Translations under genes and position numbers: made by a program
Shown here: positions 47,411-58,275 of the stretch, in pieces
Numbering within the stretch: the stretch's first letter is position 1
Layout: each line of letters begins with the position of its first letter
Assembly (NCBI GenBank): GCA_030762175.1
Contig: CM060831.1
Location: 66,880,001 to 66,944,000 of the forward strand
Reading direction: 5' to 3'
Source: Metallyticus violacea
Lineage: Eukaryota; Arthropoda; Insecta; Mantodea; Metallyticidae
DNA length: 64,000 bases
The notes under the pieces: generated by a model
What the model was told of the DNA's origin: nothing
What the model saw: the letters and a program-made list of their open reading frames with translations, nothing else
The model's database searches: none

Positions 47411-49070
47411 GAACAGGTAGCCATACTAAACTAAGAACTATAGGCTCGTTTTCTGAATTTTGTAGACATTGATCAGATTATCTTATTACGCAGAGACAAA
47501 TCCAGCTCTGTGATCAGGTGTAATATTCCCATATAGGGCTGCAATCAGCTGTTTTCTGTGGTAGACATTCAAGCCAATCTTTGATTTCACTGATTGCATT
47601 ATGCTACATGAAAGCTTCGCTAAGATTAGAAAAACAAGCCATTGACCCATTAATTTACCCTGTCCCTTCTCCTGGAGAGGATGTTAATGCGTCATATTTC
47701 CATCATTATTGCCTATTAACGTTACTCGTCATATTAATATACAATTTTAATCACATTTCGTTTCTACTCGATTCTTAAATAATTATATAAAATTTTTACA
47801 CACTGAATTGCCATATTCATGCATCCTTAGTCATAAATATAATTGTTACCGGTTTCGATGTTCTTGAACATCTTTGTAGGTGTGTGTGTACTTCCTCCCC
47901 CCCCCGTAAACTCAATTTTTGAAACCATAAATGTTAACGCACTCATTAAATTTGAGTAAGAGAATGCTATAATACAACGCTCTTTTGCGTTTAAGCTATC
48001 AGAGAAAAGGAAAAAGTAGCAGATGGAATTAAAGAAAAAGAATTCATCTTTGACGTCGACAATAAGCTCATTATCGCTTCTTCGCGAAGAGAATAAAAAG
48101 AGACAATTGAAGGGAAAATGAAAATCTGATGCTGTAAGGTCCTATTTTAGCTATTGTTGTTATTATTATCATTTTCATTCTTCATTAGCATGAAGATACG
48201 AGGACATGCGAAACACAGGCAAGAATTTCTTTTCATCTTCTTTCGTTAAGTGAACACGTGAGCGTGAGAGACTAATAAGAACAAGAAAGTATGAAAGAAG
48301 TAAAAAGGAGGGAGAAATAAGGTAACATCACAATTTCTTCTTGTACTGAACAAAAGTTTTAAAACAAAACACACAAAAAAAATCCTTAGTTATATAACAC
48401 GTGTCCAGAAAAAGGGGCAGGAACTTTGCTATTATTAAAGAATAACATTTTCTTATTTTTCATTTTCCTACTTTGCTTCAACAGAAGTGCAAAGGAGGAA
48501 AAAACTGAGAAGGTTTTTTCCTTGCATAGGATTTCACTTTCACTTTCTACTAACGTCAAATATTTTTTTTCCTGTATTTTTCTTCTGCTTCCGTAAAAAG
48601 CAGGATAACAGGAAAAATTAAAAGAAAAATGTGCTACTTTAAAAAAGGGGGGGGGGCTCTGAAGTCAGAAGATAATCTATGATGCAAAAAAGTATAAATA
48701 TGAGAGACTATCTTTATACAAAACCTAGTGCAAACGGCTTCTTACATTTTTATATACAATCACAATGAGTTAGGGTACAAATGTGGACTACAGAAACGCG
48801 TGAATCCAGCTTCCCTCACACCATTGAATAAAGTGCAGACTATGCGAAACTTTTTTGGAGAAATGTAAATGTAGTTTTACAGAAAAATTGACAGCATTGC
48901 ATCAAACAATGGCATACTATTCATCAACATATTAGAAAATAAACAGCATTAACTCGTTATTTTAAACATAACAACATCACATTTTGTGCATTTTAATTAG
49001 TAATGTAGATATTATGTATGTGTGTGTATGGTGAGGTAGAACTTTAATATGTTAATTGTATGTCGTCAAA
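47411..49070. other. Unassigned AT-rich DNA
   Basis: No gene recognised; short homopolymer runs (C run 47898-47905; G run 48648-48656) only. Confidence 0.45.
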
Positions 49071-49074
49071 AGAG

Positions 49075-50125
49075 AAAGTTCTCTGGTGTAACTGTCTACG
49101 GTAGCCCAGGCAGGAACGGGGCAGAACCAAGGAGGCAATAAACCGCTATATAAAGGAATAGTAAACCCGAGGGAAAGGGCTATGCCACTTCTTAAAAGAC
49201 CTTCCGTTGGCGAGGGTTAAAGTAATAAATAAGATGCTAATATAATAATTAAATTGTTAGTAGGTTGATTATATGCTTTTAATGGAAATCTATTTTAATT
49301 AATGTTTGTATGTAAAGGAAGTCTTATAGTTTCTGTAAGATGATTTTTGGGAATCAGATGTAATACACAAAGTATTAATATTGCTAATGTACAAGTCCAG
49401 GCTTTCGAATACGTTAGGGCAATGAACACGCCAGCCGTTTATACAGTTAACTTTAAACCAACCAATATAAATAAAAATTTTAAACTTTCAAATAGTACCG
49501 GGGGCATGCGTTGGCAAGTGAATTTGAACCAGCCAATAGCAGATGTATATTTAATTCTTAAAGCAAGGCGCGAGACTTGGCGTGCTTGTGTGACCCCCTT
49601 TTGGCTTAGTGAAGCGAGCATTTAGTTAATTTGAATCGAATAAACAAGTAGGCGTTTGCTCTGCTGGGGCACGCAGAATAAGCTCTGCAATCGACGCGGG
49701 CACCACAATAAGTTCTACTTCGGACGCAGCTCAGCTCAACTCAGTTCAGTTCATATCATCAGTTCAGATAGAACAGTTCAATGCAGAAGTTCAATTCAGA
49801 GAGAATCAGCTCGGTTCAGACAGTGTAGTTCAGATATTTAGATAATCAGATTCAGTTCGTCTCCTTGGAAATCGCGGCAGCTACATTTATATTCGACGTA
49901 GCTGAGTTCTATCGTACACAGAACACCAGAGGACGCGAAAGATCTTGCAAATAATAAATTATCATACATATTATATAGCATCGTGTAATTATTTACAAAG
50001 TTGATATCCTCCCCCAGTCCTGTTGAGCACTAGTCACAAAATAGCGGACCAAAACCCTGAGATATTGTCATAAAGAGTCGCTTCATAATTGGCGATCAAC
50101 CGGTCTCCACCGACAAAACCGTTTA
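49075..50125 (+). mobile_element. LTR-like segment with leader (solo LTR candidate)
   Basis: Composition changes through this stretch as in an LTR. A promoter-like region (gccaatagc near 49534) is followed by an aataaac near 49638, then a block rich in ttcag words (49730-49850) and a leader. The leader shares ordered motifs with those after the repeats at 51820 and 56751: a ctccccc block (50010), a ccctgaga block (50056), and attggcgatcaacc (50088). I do not find a second copy of this LTR, so it would be a solo or truncated LTR of a related family. The 49347-49625 open frame has no recognisable domain. Confidence 0.35.
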
Positions 50126-50395
50126 AACTATTCCATTTTAGTACAGAAACTGCATCTGAGAACAATATAAGGGTAAAATAAGGAAATAAATTAATAGAAA
50201 GGGATAATATAGTATTACTCGTGATAAAATGTAATTGTTCCTAGCTAAAGAAGTCTTCAGCATTTATTATTATATTCAACAAAATATGTGAGCTTATATC
50301 ACAGGTATAAAGTGTTTCATTGTTTTTTTTTTTTTCAAAACTGGGAAATAAATGTTTGATACAGTTAATTGGAGCATTAAATTTATTAAAAAATG
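50126..50395. other. Unassigned spacer
   Basis: AT-rich spacer with a T run (50323-50335). Nothing recognised. Confidence 0.4.
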
Positions 50396-50399
50396 GGTA

Positions 50400-51819
50400 G
50401 TTAAAAAAAACGGACACTTTTATATTTGATTATATTCTGTTTTTAATTATTTTAAAATGAAAGAATGCCCATTTAAGCAAAATATTGTTTTATTAAGCAC
50501 CTTAAACTACAACAATAGAATAAAAACTTCTGGTTAGAAAAGTTACGAAGGACGTAAAACAATGACAAGTTTTGTTTTAACTGTGAGTACATTTTTCTGT
50601 ACTTGAAGCATTATAAAATCATTTTAATAACCTCTGGATCGAATAACTGTATTTATACGTCTTGTCATGCTTTAGATCAGGTTAGCTACGCCTTCTTGAG
50701 GAATATGCTTCCACTCTTCAAAAAGTGTTCGTCTCAACTCCTGTAAAGTTTCTGGCAGCGGTAGTCTTGTCTTAACACGCCGTTCCAGCGTGCCCCACAC
50801 GTGTTCAAGCGGATTCATGTCGAGACTCCTTGCTGGTCATATTCCCATTTCTTTGAGATAATCTCAGACCATGTGAGCAATATTGGGCGTGCATTGTCGT
50901 GCAATAAAAGAAAATTATCGCCTGTAAACGGGCCAAATGGTACAGACTTCCATTTTCTACTAAAATTAATTCAGTACGAGCATCCATAGACACTTTTGCC
51001 CAAACCATCACTCCACCATCTCCAAATAGTAACATTTCGGAAATGCAGCATTGTGCAAAACGTTATCCCCTCCTTCTCCAAACTCTTTCACGCCATCAGG
51101 TGAGCGCAGATTGAAACAGGACTCGGTCTGTGAACAAAAGACAGCTCTACGTTCATTTCTCTAACCCCTATGATCATTTCCAAAACGCAATCGTTCGACT
51201 CGGTGCATTCTGAGCAAACTGGGACCAGTTGTAGGTTTACTTGATATCAATTCACTTGCTTTCAACCTTCTTCTATCTTTTTTGGCCGAAATCGCATCCA
51301 TGCATGTTAACAAGTTGCTGGGCTACAGTCACTGATGGTAATTTGGGTTCCCTAAGAACTGTCAACACCATGTACCTGTGTTCAATTTGATTTGTAGTTC
51401 TCGGACAACCCGGACCTGCTGTTATGATATATTCTAGGGTCTCTAAACCGTTTTATGGTATCATGAACTGTACTTTTGGCCTAAATCATAACACTGGCAA
51501 TGTAACTTACACTGAGTCCATTTTGGGCTACAGCTCTAGCCACAGCTTCAGATCGACTTTTTTAAGCCAAAATGTGACAATCCTACTATCATTTACAATA
51601 TGTAAAAATAAATAAATGATGATAATGAAGCATAAAATGGTTAAGACAAATTTGCTGTATGTGAGATTTTCTACACATAATTGGAATATTGACTACAATG
51701 GGTTTTTATAAAACAAAAAACATTCTCTCCATGATAACAAACGCTTAACATAATATTTTGACAAGCAAATATATTACAATATACAAGCAAATATAAAAGT
51801 GTCAATTTTCTTTGTCCCT
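50400..51819 (-). mobile_element. Tc1-like transposon (decayed)
   Basis: Inner parts of the inverted repeats are clear: cggacacttttatatttg at the left (50411-50428) and caaatataaaagtgtcaat at the right (51787-51805). The outer right end appears cut by the LTR repeat that begins at 51820. Between them a Tc1-type transposase lies on the minus strand, with stops and shifts. About 1.4 kb in length, slightly short of the usual 1.6 kb. Confidence 0.85.
50615..51605 (-). pseudogene. Tc1-type transposase relic
   Basis: Minus-strand blocks in order are as follows. First is an N-terminal helix-turn-helix ending in K-S-T-V-H-D-T-I-K-R-F-like residues (about 51560-51440). Next is the first catalytic region G-D-G-G-V-M-V-W-A-K-V-S with M-D-A-R-T-E-L (51025-50970), then V-E-N-G-S-L. 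The second-aspartate block H-D-N-A-R-P is readable one frame off (about 50915-50895). The C-terminal half has E-H-V-W-G-T-L-E-R-R-V and L-x-E-L-R-R-T-L-F-E-E-W (50808-50710). This is the standard DD34E order of Tc1 transposases. Several frame shifts and stops inactivate it. Confidence 0.85.
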
Positions 51820-52788
51820 TGAAGCAGGAAATAATGCAGCCTATATTAATTTTATAACCTGAGGCTACAGAGTTATATTTATAAAGGCATTATATTTTAT
51901 AAGGATAATTGTTATGTATAGGTATAAGAAAATCATTTAGAGATAGGTATAATAGAAATAGAAATAATTTGTAATTTGTAACATACAAAAGAGTTTTGTA
52001 TACATTTTGTGTAAAATCTGTGAGAAAGACGAATATGTACCTGACTCTCCACTGACTGACCGCTCCTTAGACAAGGCTGAAGAAAGGGTAAACTATCTTT
52101 TGTTAGGTCACGAACCTTCTACCCAGGAAATACTTAGGAGTTGACAATAAGAGAAACATGTGGCCGTAACGGGACAGTATTTAACAAAGTCAGAGGTAGC
52201 AATAATTTAAGAGAAAATGAAAATGTCAGAACGGAGACGAAAATGTTTTATTACAGGAAAGCCGAAAACACGTGCGTTATCTCCGGGAACATTTAGGACT
52301 ACAAACTAAGGAAGGCAAAAGATTTTCAATAGAAATCAGAATGTAAGGAAAGGGCCGAAATTTATGACAGGTTGTTCTGGGAAAATTCAAGTTCGTGGGA
52401 AGACGTTAGATCAGGGGGGAAAGAATAATTCTAGCCAATGGTCATCGGATAAAAGTTAACGAATCAGGAGAACTTAGATACCAATAAATAATTTAGGATA
52501 GCCAATCACGAACATATAACACAGAAATAGATAAAATACGAGGGAATTTAATTTAGCGAAAGGCGTGGCGATGTAGTAGAAAAACTAGAGTAGAGAAGTC
52601 ATTCAGGGATTCAGGCATTCGGTAGAGACACATTAATAGATTCAGAGGGACATTCAGACATCCAGATATTCACTCAGGAAGCCAGTCTAAGAGAGTAGCG
52701 AAGTCAGCGGCGAACAGTCAGGAAGTACTTTACATGTGAATAAAATATTTTAAACAAGTCAACCTGGTATTTTTTTTTGGGCAACACA
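51820..52788 (+). repeat. LTR-like direct repeat, copy 1
   Basis: Begins tgaagcaggaaataatg and ends about ...gcaacaca, so it has TG...CA-type ends. It matches copy 2 at a constant offset of 4931. I find one mismatch (52593 g versus 57524 c) over 51820-52691 and no indels. From 52692 to the end the match drops abruptly to a patchwork with indels. An AATAAA-type signal is in the diverged tail (52739-52745). Upstream it abuts the Tc1 right end. Repeats this similar indicate a very recent insertion or conversion event. Confidence 0.88.
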
Positions 52789-53382
52789 TTTCTCGTTCCC
52801 GTGGATCTATACTGATCCCGAAACACTCCGGTGGACCCTGAGATAAAATTTAACAGAATTGGAGCAAACGACGACATCAGTGAGCAGCCCGGGCAGACTA
52901 CGAAACCACGATCAGCTCAGCGATCAACTACATCCCCCGACCCACCAAGTCCTGCTCCAGATGGCGCTACCAACGTGGGGCTCGTAGACTGGAGACGAGA
53001 AGCAGACAACAGCCCAGCAGAAGCGAACGACATCAGCCCAGCAGCGGCAGACGACACCAAGAAGGAACCAGAAAGTTTTACTTGCTACACAACCGTAGGA
53101 GCATAGTGGACAACATGAAGAGCTACATCGAGCAACCCAAGCGGATAGCCGGCCGACATCGCAGAGAGACCGACTGTAAACACAAGGTTTACGAGCAGAT
53201 ACGACGGAACTGGTAATTGGACATCACTACAAGAGCTTCTAACGGACCCCACTACAAGAATATCATGCGACCGACAACCGAGAAAGCAAAAATAAGGTAG
53301 AGAAAAACTGAACTGCATAATTTGTTTGTACAAAAAAAAAATTTCACTAGTAATTTATGTAAATTATAAGTAGTAGGCAAAA
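52789..53382 (+). other. Leader between LTR copy 1 and the Gag-like ORF
   Basis: GC-richer than the rest of the unit. It contains a ccctgaga block (52837-52844) and attggagcaaacgacg (52858-52873), which correspond to the leader motifs after the other two LTR-like segments. A 91-codon frame from a GTG (52831-53106) is Pro/Ala/Asp-rich and may be chance. Expected site of the primer-binding site, though I cannot match it to a specific tRNA. Confidence 0.45.
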
Positions 53383-54396
53383 ATGGCTGAAAGTAGTACA
53401 GTAGAAAATAATTTGTTAGTCGAGAAGCCCATAGTAATAGAGCAGGGAACTAAACAACAGGACATAATCCAAAGGGTTGAAAATAATATTAATGCATGCA
53501 AAGCCTCCGCAAAGTCTAGTAGTATGGATAGGGGTGATAGATTAATGTCTATGATGAGAGAACTAGGTAATAGATTGGATCGATTTCATAATGAAATAGG
53601 TAATAGATTGGAGCGATATCATAATGAAATAGGTGATAGATTCGAGCGATATCATAATGAAATAGGTGATAGATTTAATAGGCTAGAAAAGACACAAGAG
53701 AGGATCAATCAGTCACTAAGAGAACAGATTGATAAATTTGATAGGTTAGAAAAGAATACAGAAAATGAGATAAAGCAGCCTCAGATAGAAACCCTTAGTG
53801 AAGTTTATAATTTAACTCAAAATGTACAAATTGAGCAGGCTAGCATTCTTGAACAGGATCAAGAAATAAACGTTAAACCTTGTATAGATATAGAAAGGAA
53901 ATTAGAGGAAAATTCGGGGGAACTTAGTAATGATAGGCAGCAAATAGAGAGCGAAAAGGACGATAACGAGAAGTTAGGGGAAATTAATGATAACAGTCAG
54001 CTAGAACTAGAGGGGAAAACGATAAGTAATGAGGAAACAGGCATAGAAATAGAAGGAGAACAAAATCAAATACTCGAGATAGGCATAAACCGGGAGCAGG
54101 TAATGAGTTCAGACAAAGTAGAAGGAAAACAAATCAGTGATCAGGATTCGATCCAAAGACATCACGGGACAGGGGCACAAGTCTGTTTGATTAAGAAATA
54201 TTTAGGTAAATATTTTGAGGCAAAAATTGCGAAACCCCAAGCCGAAATAAATTGCATAAATGCAAGTGTTCAGAATCCCTTAGAATTCGCGAAAGAACAA
54301 ATAGCAGAACTCAGGACCGAGCCACGCCAATGGAGACCTCCATGGAGCATTAAAGTTCAACTCGGATCCCAAAGAGAAATCAATACAAGAATGTAA
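53383..54396 (+). CDS. Gag-like coiled-coil protein of the LTR unit
   Basis: An ATG-started, uninterrupted 337-codon frame, by far the longest non-microsatellite ORF in the window. I do not recognise a named family. Residues 61-102 are a hendecad-type coiled coil of three or four repeats of an 11-residue unit (G-N/D-R-L/F-x-R-x-H-N-E-I), encoded by 33-bp tandem repeats at 53561-53680. Residues 103-125 continue as a heptad-like helix. Residues 125-260 are rich in Glu, Gln, Asn and Ile with no Cys/His array. The tail (315-337) is basic with R-P-P-W-S. It sits 0.6 kb inside the LTR repeat, the usual place of gag. It lacks the C-x2-C-x4-H-x4-C zinc knuckle and any protease, RT or integrase follow-on. 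An intact frame flanked by near-identical repeats suggests it was under selection recently. A structural Gag-like role is inference. Confidence 0.6.
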   Translation: MAESSTVENNLLVEKPIVIEQGTKQQDIIQRVENNINACKASAKSSSMDRGDRLMSMMRELGNRLDRFHNEIGNRLERYHNEIGDRFERYHNEIGDRFNRLEKTQERINQSLREQIDKFDRLEKNTENEIKQPQIETLSEVYNLTQNVQIEQASILEQDQEINVKPCIDIERKLEENSGELSNDRQQIESEKDDNEKLGEINDNSQLELEGKTISNEETGIEIEGEQNQILEIGINREQVMSSDKVEGKQISDQDSIQRHHGTGAQVCLIKKYLGKYFEAKIAKPQAEINCINASVQNPLEFAKEQIAELRTEPRQWRPPWSIKVQLGSQREINTRM

Positions 54397-56750
54397 AAAG
54401 AAAGTAGGATGAATAAACTGATTGATATAAGGTTGAGAATGTAAATAAATGTACACATAAGATTGATAAGATAGGAAAGCTAATACAATTTTATAGCTAA
54501 TTAAGGTAAAAGTATTGTAAAACAAAATGTTAAGAATAGGAGTAAATAAGAGGGCTAGTTGTAATACCCATAATCAGTTAGGAGAATAAATAATGAAAAA
54601 TGAAAACAGTTTAAAAAAGATTAAATAATTACAAAATTGCCAAAGATAATTCGAAATAAAATTCAATATAGGACGAAAACATAAGTAACAGAAACAAGAA
54701 AGTTAATAACTCCAAGCAACCAGGTATAAAGATAAATAGTTATAAATTAAATGAGTAAAGAAATAAAGTAATTGTAATCATGTCAAAAAAAAAATTAAAT
54801 ATTGCAAGGTGCTTGAATTTCGGGAAATAAAATATTAACGTTATGATTTCATACAGGAAAATAGGTAATTGTGAATTAAAAGGGTAAAGAGATAAAATAA
54901 ATGCAATCTAGTGGAAGAAAATTCAAAATAAGATGAAGGCTTAATAAAACATATTACTAACCTCACATAGGGAATTAGGTAATCATATTATAATAATGGC
55001 GAATTAAGAGAGTATCGAAATAAGATAAATCAAGTCAGGCCAAAGGGAATTCAATATAAAGTGAAAGCTTAATAAGACATTAGTAACATTACAGAGAGAA
55101 TTTTACAGGAAAGTAAATAATTGAAATTAGAGAGTTTAAGAAATAATCGAATAAGCAGAAGCATACTAAAGAAAGATAAACGAATAAGAAGCTAAAATTA
55201 TATATCTTGGTGACGTTCAATGAGGAAGCAGATAGGGGTAATAGAAAGAAAAATGAATCAAGTAACGGGAAGAAATATATTAATTATGATGCTGCGGTTA
55301 AAAGTAAAAGGGCAAATAATGAAGTGAAATAAAGTGAAATGAGAAAGATGAAAAATAGAGAATAAATAATGGTAATAAGGGAAGAAAATGAATTAATGAA
55401 TTAAGGAGATAAAGAAAATAACGAAGTCGTCGATGAATAATTCTCGTGCATTGTATTGTTTACCTAAGAGAGCTTTGTAAAACGATCCAAGATATCTAAT
55501 GAATAGTAATGTAATTAAAATCTGTAGTGAATTGCACTGTGAAATGGGATGGAAAATTCTCCCTTATAGATGGATATACGAATAGAAGCATCTATATGTT
55601 ACCTGTAATGTTATTTAGTGTCTTACAAGGTTTATAATGGATGATAGATTAAAAGCAAAGTTAGATAGCAAGTTGGAAGTTTATAAAAAAAAATATGACC
55701 GATAATTAATAAGGATGTAGTTAAAATCAATTAGAAAACGCAAGGCTATAGAAGGTCCATCAATGTGTGTTTTATTGAAATATAAAGTTGTGAACGGATT
55801 CCAAATATAATTTCTTTACGTGCTACTGGTTATCTGGTTGTCAATTAATAAGGTCAAGATTCAAAATATAAAATTTAACTATGTGCTATGGAAATATTTT
55901 GGTAAAAAACAAATAAAAAAATAAAAATTGAAGAACAGACCTTCAAGAATAAATTCATTAAGTTAGGTATGATGTAGGCGTAGCTAGTGGATTAAATGCA
56001 TTTGAGTAAACTGTAATTGTAACAAATTTCATGTAATATATGTGATGTAATACTTTTAAGGATTAATGTCAAAAGTCCATTGGATAAATTATCTAGGATG
56101 TAGACTTGTTTATTTGAGTAACAGACAAAATTTCAATATTTCGAATGTAATTAGCATCAGTAATTGAATAATATAAGAATAGATTATAAGAAAACTAACT
56201 TGCAGAAACCCCCAGGGTATTGTAAATAATAAACATTCGCATGCTAGGATATAATCAATATATAAAAAAAAAAAATGAAAGATGGTATAGCAGTGGCGTT
56301 GATACGCGAACTAAGGTGCTAAGTTAAAAACAAGTGAAGTGCAGTGAAAAAAAAAAAAAGTGCAGTGAATCATGCTTAGTGCAGACAGATGTGCAAAAGT
56401 AAATAAATAAAAGTGCAAGTCGTATCAGCTGAATAGCAAATGCCATAAACATTTACAAATATATTTTAAAATTTTGTATGTCAAAACTTACACTAAAATA
56501 TAAAGGTATAACTCATAAAGGCAAAACAACACTCATATCAGAGCCAAGAACAATAAAAAACAATGAACAATAGGCTCGGAGTACAAATATATGTGTCACA
56601 AATATAAAATCAATTCGATTCAAGTTTGTTAATATAGTATTAAGAACAATAAGAATATAACTCTGCAATAACGAGATAGTAATAATCTCACGGGACTGTG
56701 TAATCATATTTTGTTGTGTTACCACAACAAAATCTAATTACAGGGGCATT
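54397..56750 (+). other. Non-coding interior of the LTR unit
   Basis: About 2.35 kb, A- and G-rich on the plus strand with many short aataag/gaaataa words and stops in all frames. No RT, RNase H, integrase or protease motif is visible on either strand. It ends in caggggcatt immediately before LTR copy 2, which could be a weak polypurine tract. This is what one sees in non-autonomous LTR elements (LARD- or TRIM-like) that use enzymes from a relative. Confidence 0.7.
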
Positions 56751-57722
56751 TGAAGCAGGAAATAATGCAGCCTATATTAATTTTATAACCTGAGGCTACA
56801 GAGTTATATTTATAAAGGCATTATATTTTATAAGGATAATTGTTATGTATAGGTATAAGAAAATCATTTAGAGATAGGTATAATAGAAATAGAAATAATT
56901 TGTAATTTGTAACATACAAAAGAGTTTTGTATACATTTTGTGTAAAATCTGTGAGAAAGACGAATATGTACCTGACTCTCCACTGACTGACCGCTCCTTA
57001 GACAAGGCTGAAGAAAGGGTAAACTATCTTTTGTTAGGTCACGAACCTTCTACCCAGGAAATACTTAGGAGTTGACAATAAGAGAAACATGTGGCCGTAA
57101 CGGGACAGTATTTAACAAAGTCAGAGGTAGCAATAATTTAAGAGAAAATGAAAATGTCAGAACGGAGACGAAAATGTTTTATTACAGGAAAGCCGAAAAC
57201 ACGTGCGTTATCTCCGGGAACATTTAGGACTACAAACTAAGGAAGGCAAAAGATTTTCAATAGAAATCAGAATGTAAGGAAAGGGCCGAAATTTATGACA
57301 GGTTGTTCTGGGAAAATTCAAGTTCGTGGGAAGACGTTAGATCAGGGGGGAAAGAATAATTCTAGCCAATGGTCATCGGATAAAAGTTAACGAATCAGGA
57401 GAACTTAGATACCAATAAATAATTTAGGATAGCCAATCACGAACATATAACACAGAAATAGATAAAATACGAGGGAATTTAATTTAGCGAAAGGCGTGGC
57501 GATGTAGTAGAAAAACTAGAGTACAGAAGTCATTCAGGGATTCAGGCATTCGGTAGAGACACATTAATAGATTCAGAGGGACATTCAGACATCCAGATAT
57601 TCACTCAGGAAGCCAGTCTAAGTGTGTAGTGAGGTCAGCTACGAGCCGTCAGGAAGTAACCTGCCAAATTATTAAATAAAGTAAATGTTCAAACAGTGCC
57701 GGACGTATTAATACACCGAACA
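56751..57722 (+). repeat. LTR-like direct repeat, copy 2
   Basis: Same start (tgaagcagg) and same sequence as copy 1 up to 57622 with a single mismatch. It then diverges over the last ~100 bp, ending near ...caccgaaca. The diverged tail keeps short shared words (gtcaggaagta, aataaa, gtatt, aaca), so it is homologous to the tail of copy 1 but from a different lineage. I could not identify a target-site duplication between the outer flanks (tccct before 51820; atctcc after 57722). Confidence 0.88.
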
Positions 57723-57915
57723 ATCTCCTTCCCCCCCTAACGACTTTCAAGTCGTTAAAAACAGTCCAAATTTACCCTGAGAACACACCAATCAATCCCC
57801 CCTATAGTGGAACCCTCCATAATAACCGTTCCAAATTGGCACCCAACTGTGGGGGCACAATAATACCCGTTCCAAATTGGCACCCAACTGTGGGGGCACA
57901 ATTCAAACCGTTCCA
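57723..57915 (+). repeat. Leader-like segment with 41-bp tandem duplication
   Basis: Follows LTR copy 2. It has a cctcc/ccccccc block (57725-57738), a ccctgaga block (57775-57782), then two 41-bp units (from 57821 and 57862) each containing ccgttccaaattggcaccca and actgtgggggcaca. A third partial ccgttccaccctggg follows. The attggcacccaactgtgggg motif resembles the primer-binding-site and leader region found just inside the 5' LTR of some insect retroelements. Such a motif after a 3' LTR is unexpected. Confidence 0.6.
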
Positions 57916-57974
57916 CCCTGGGTGTACTTTCTCTTCCGCCGCTTATAAGAAAATGTATTCTTTTATAATGATGA

Positions 57975-58275
57975 TGTCGGTGCTGGTGGTGTAGTGGTTA
58001 CCATACTTGCCTCCTATACCAAGATCGCTGGTTCGAACCCGGCCAGGACCGATGGATTTTTTTTGGGCGTAAAAATCCTAAGTATGGCTTTCTTCGAAGG
58101 GAAGTAAAGCCGTGGGTCCCGTGTCGTACATTTACGGCACGAAAAAGAACCTCAAGCCTGAAAGAAGAGGCCTCTGAGCAAAATTTGTCGGTCGTTTCAC
58201 GCCCTGAGTTGAATGGGAAGCTGATGACCTGAGATGTTAAAGAGCGGCCATAAATAAAGCAATCAATCAATCTAA
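57975..58275 (+). mobile_element. SINE family A, copy 2 (best preserved)
   Basis: tRNA-like head with box A-like tggtgtagtggttacc (57987-58002) and a perfect box B ggttcgaaccc (58030-58040), then the same core as the 29.6 kb copy (gggcgtaaaaatcctaag, ccgtgggtcccgtgtcgta, gaagaggcctctgagcaaaat). Ends in aaataaagcaatcaatcaat, a short tail repeat. Both pol III promoter boxes look intact, making it the most likely transcribable SINE in the window. Confidence 0.92.

Noticed and set aside
54397..56750. Search for a hidden pol gene in the LTR unit
   Set aside because: No YxDD, DTG/DSG protease, zinc HHCC or integrase motif found on either strand; all frames are full of stops.
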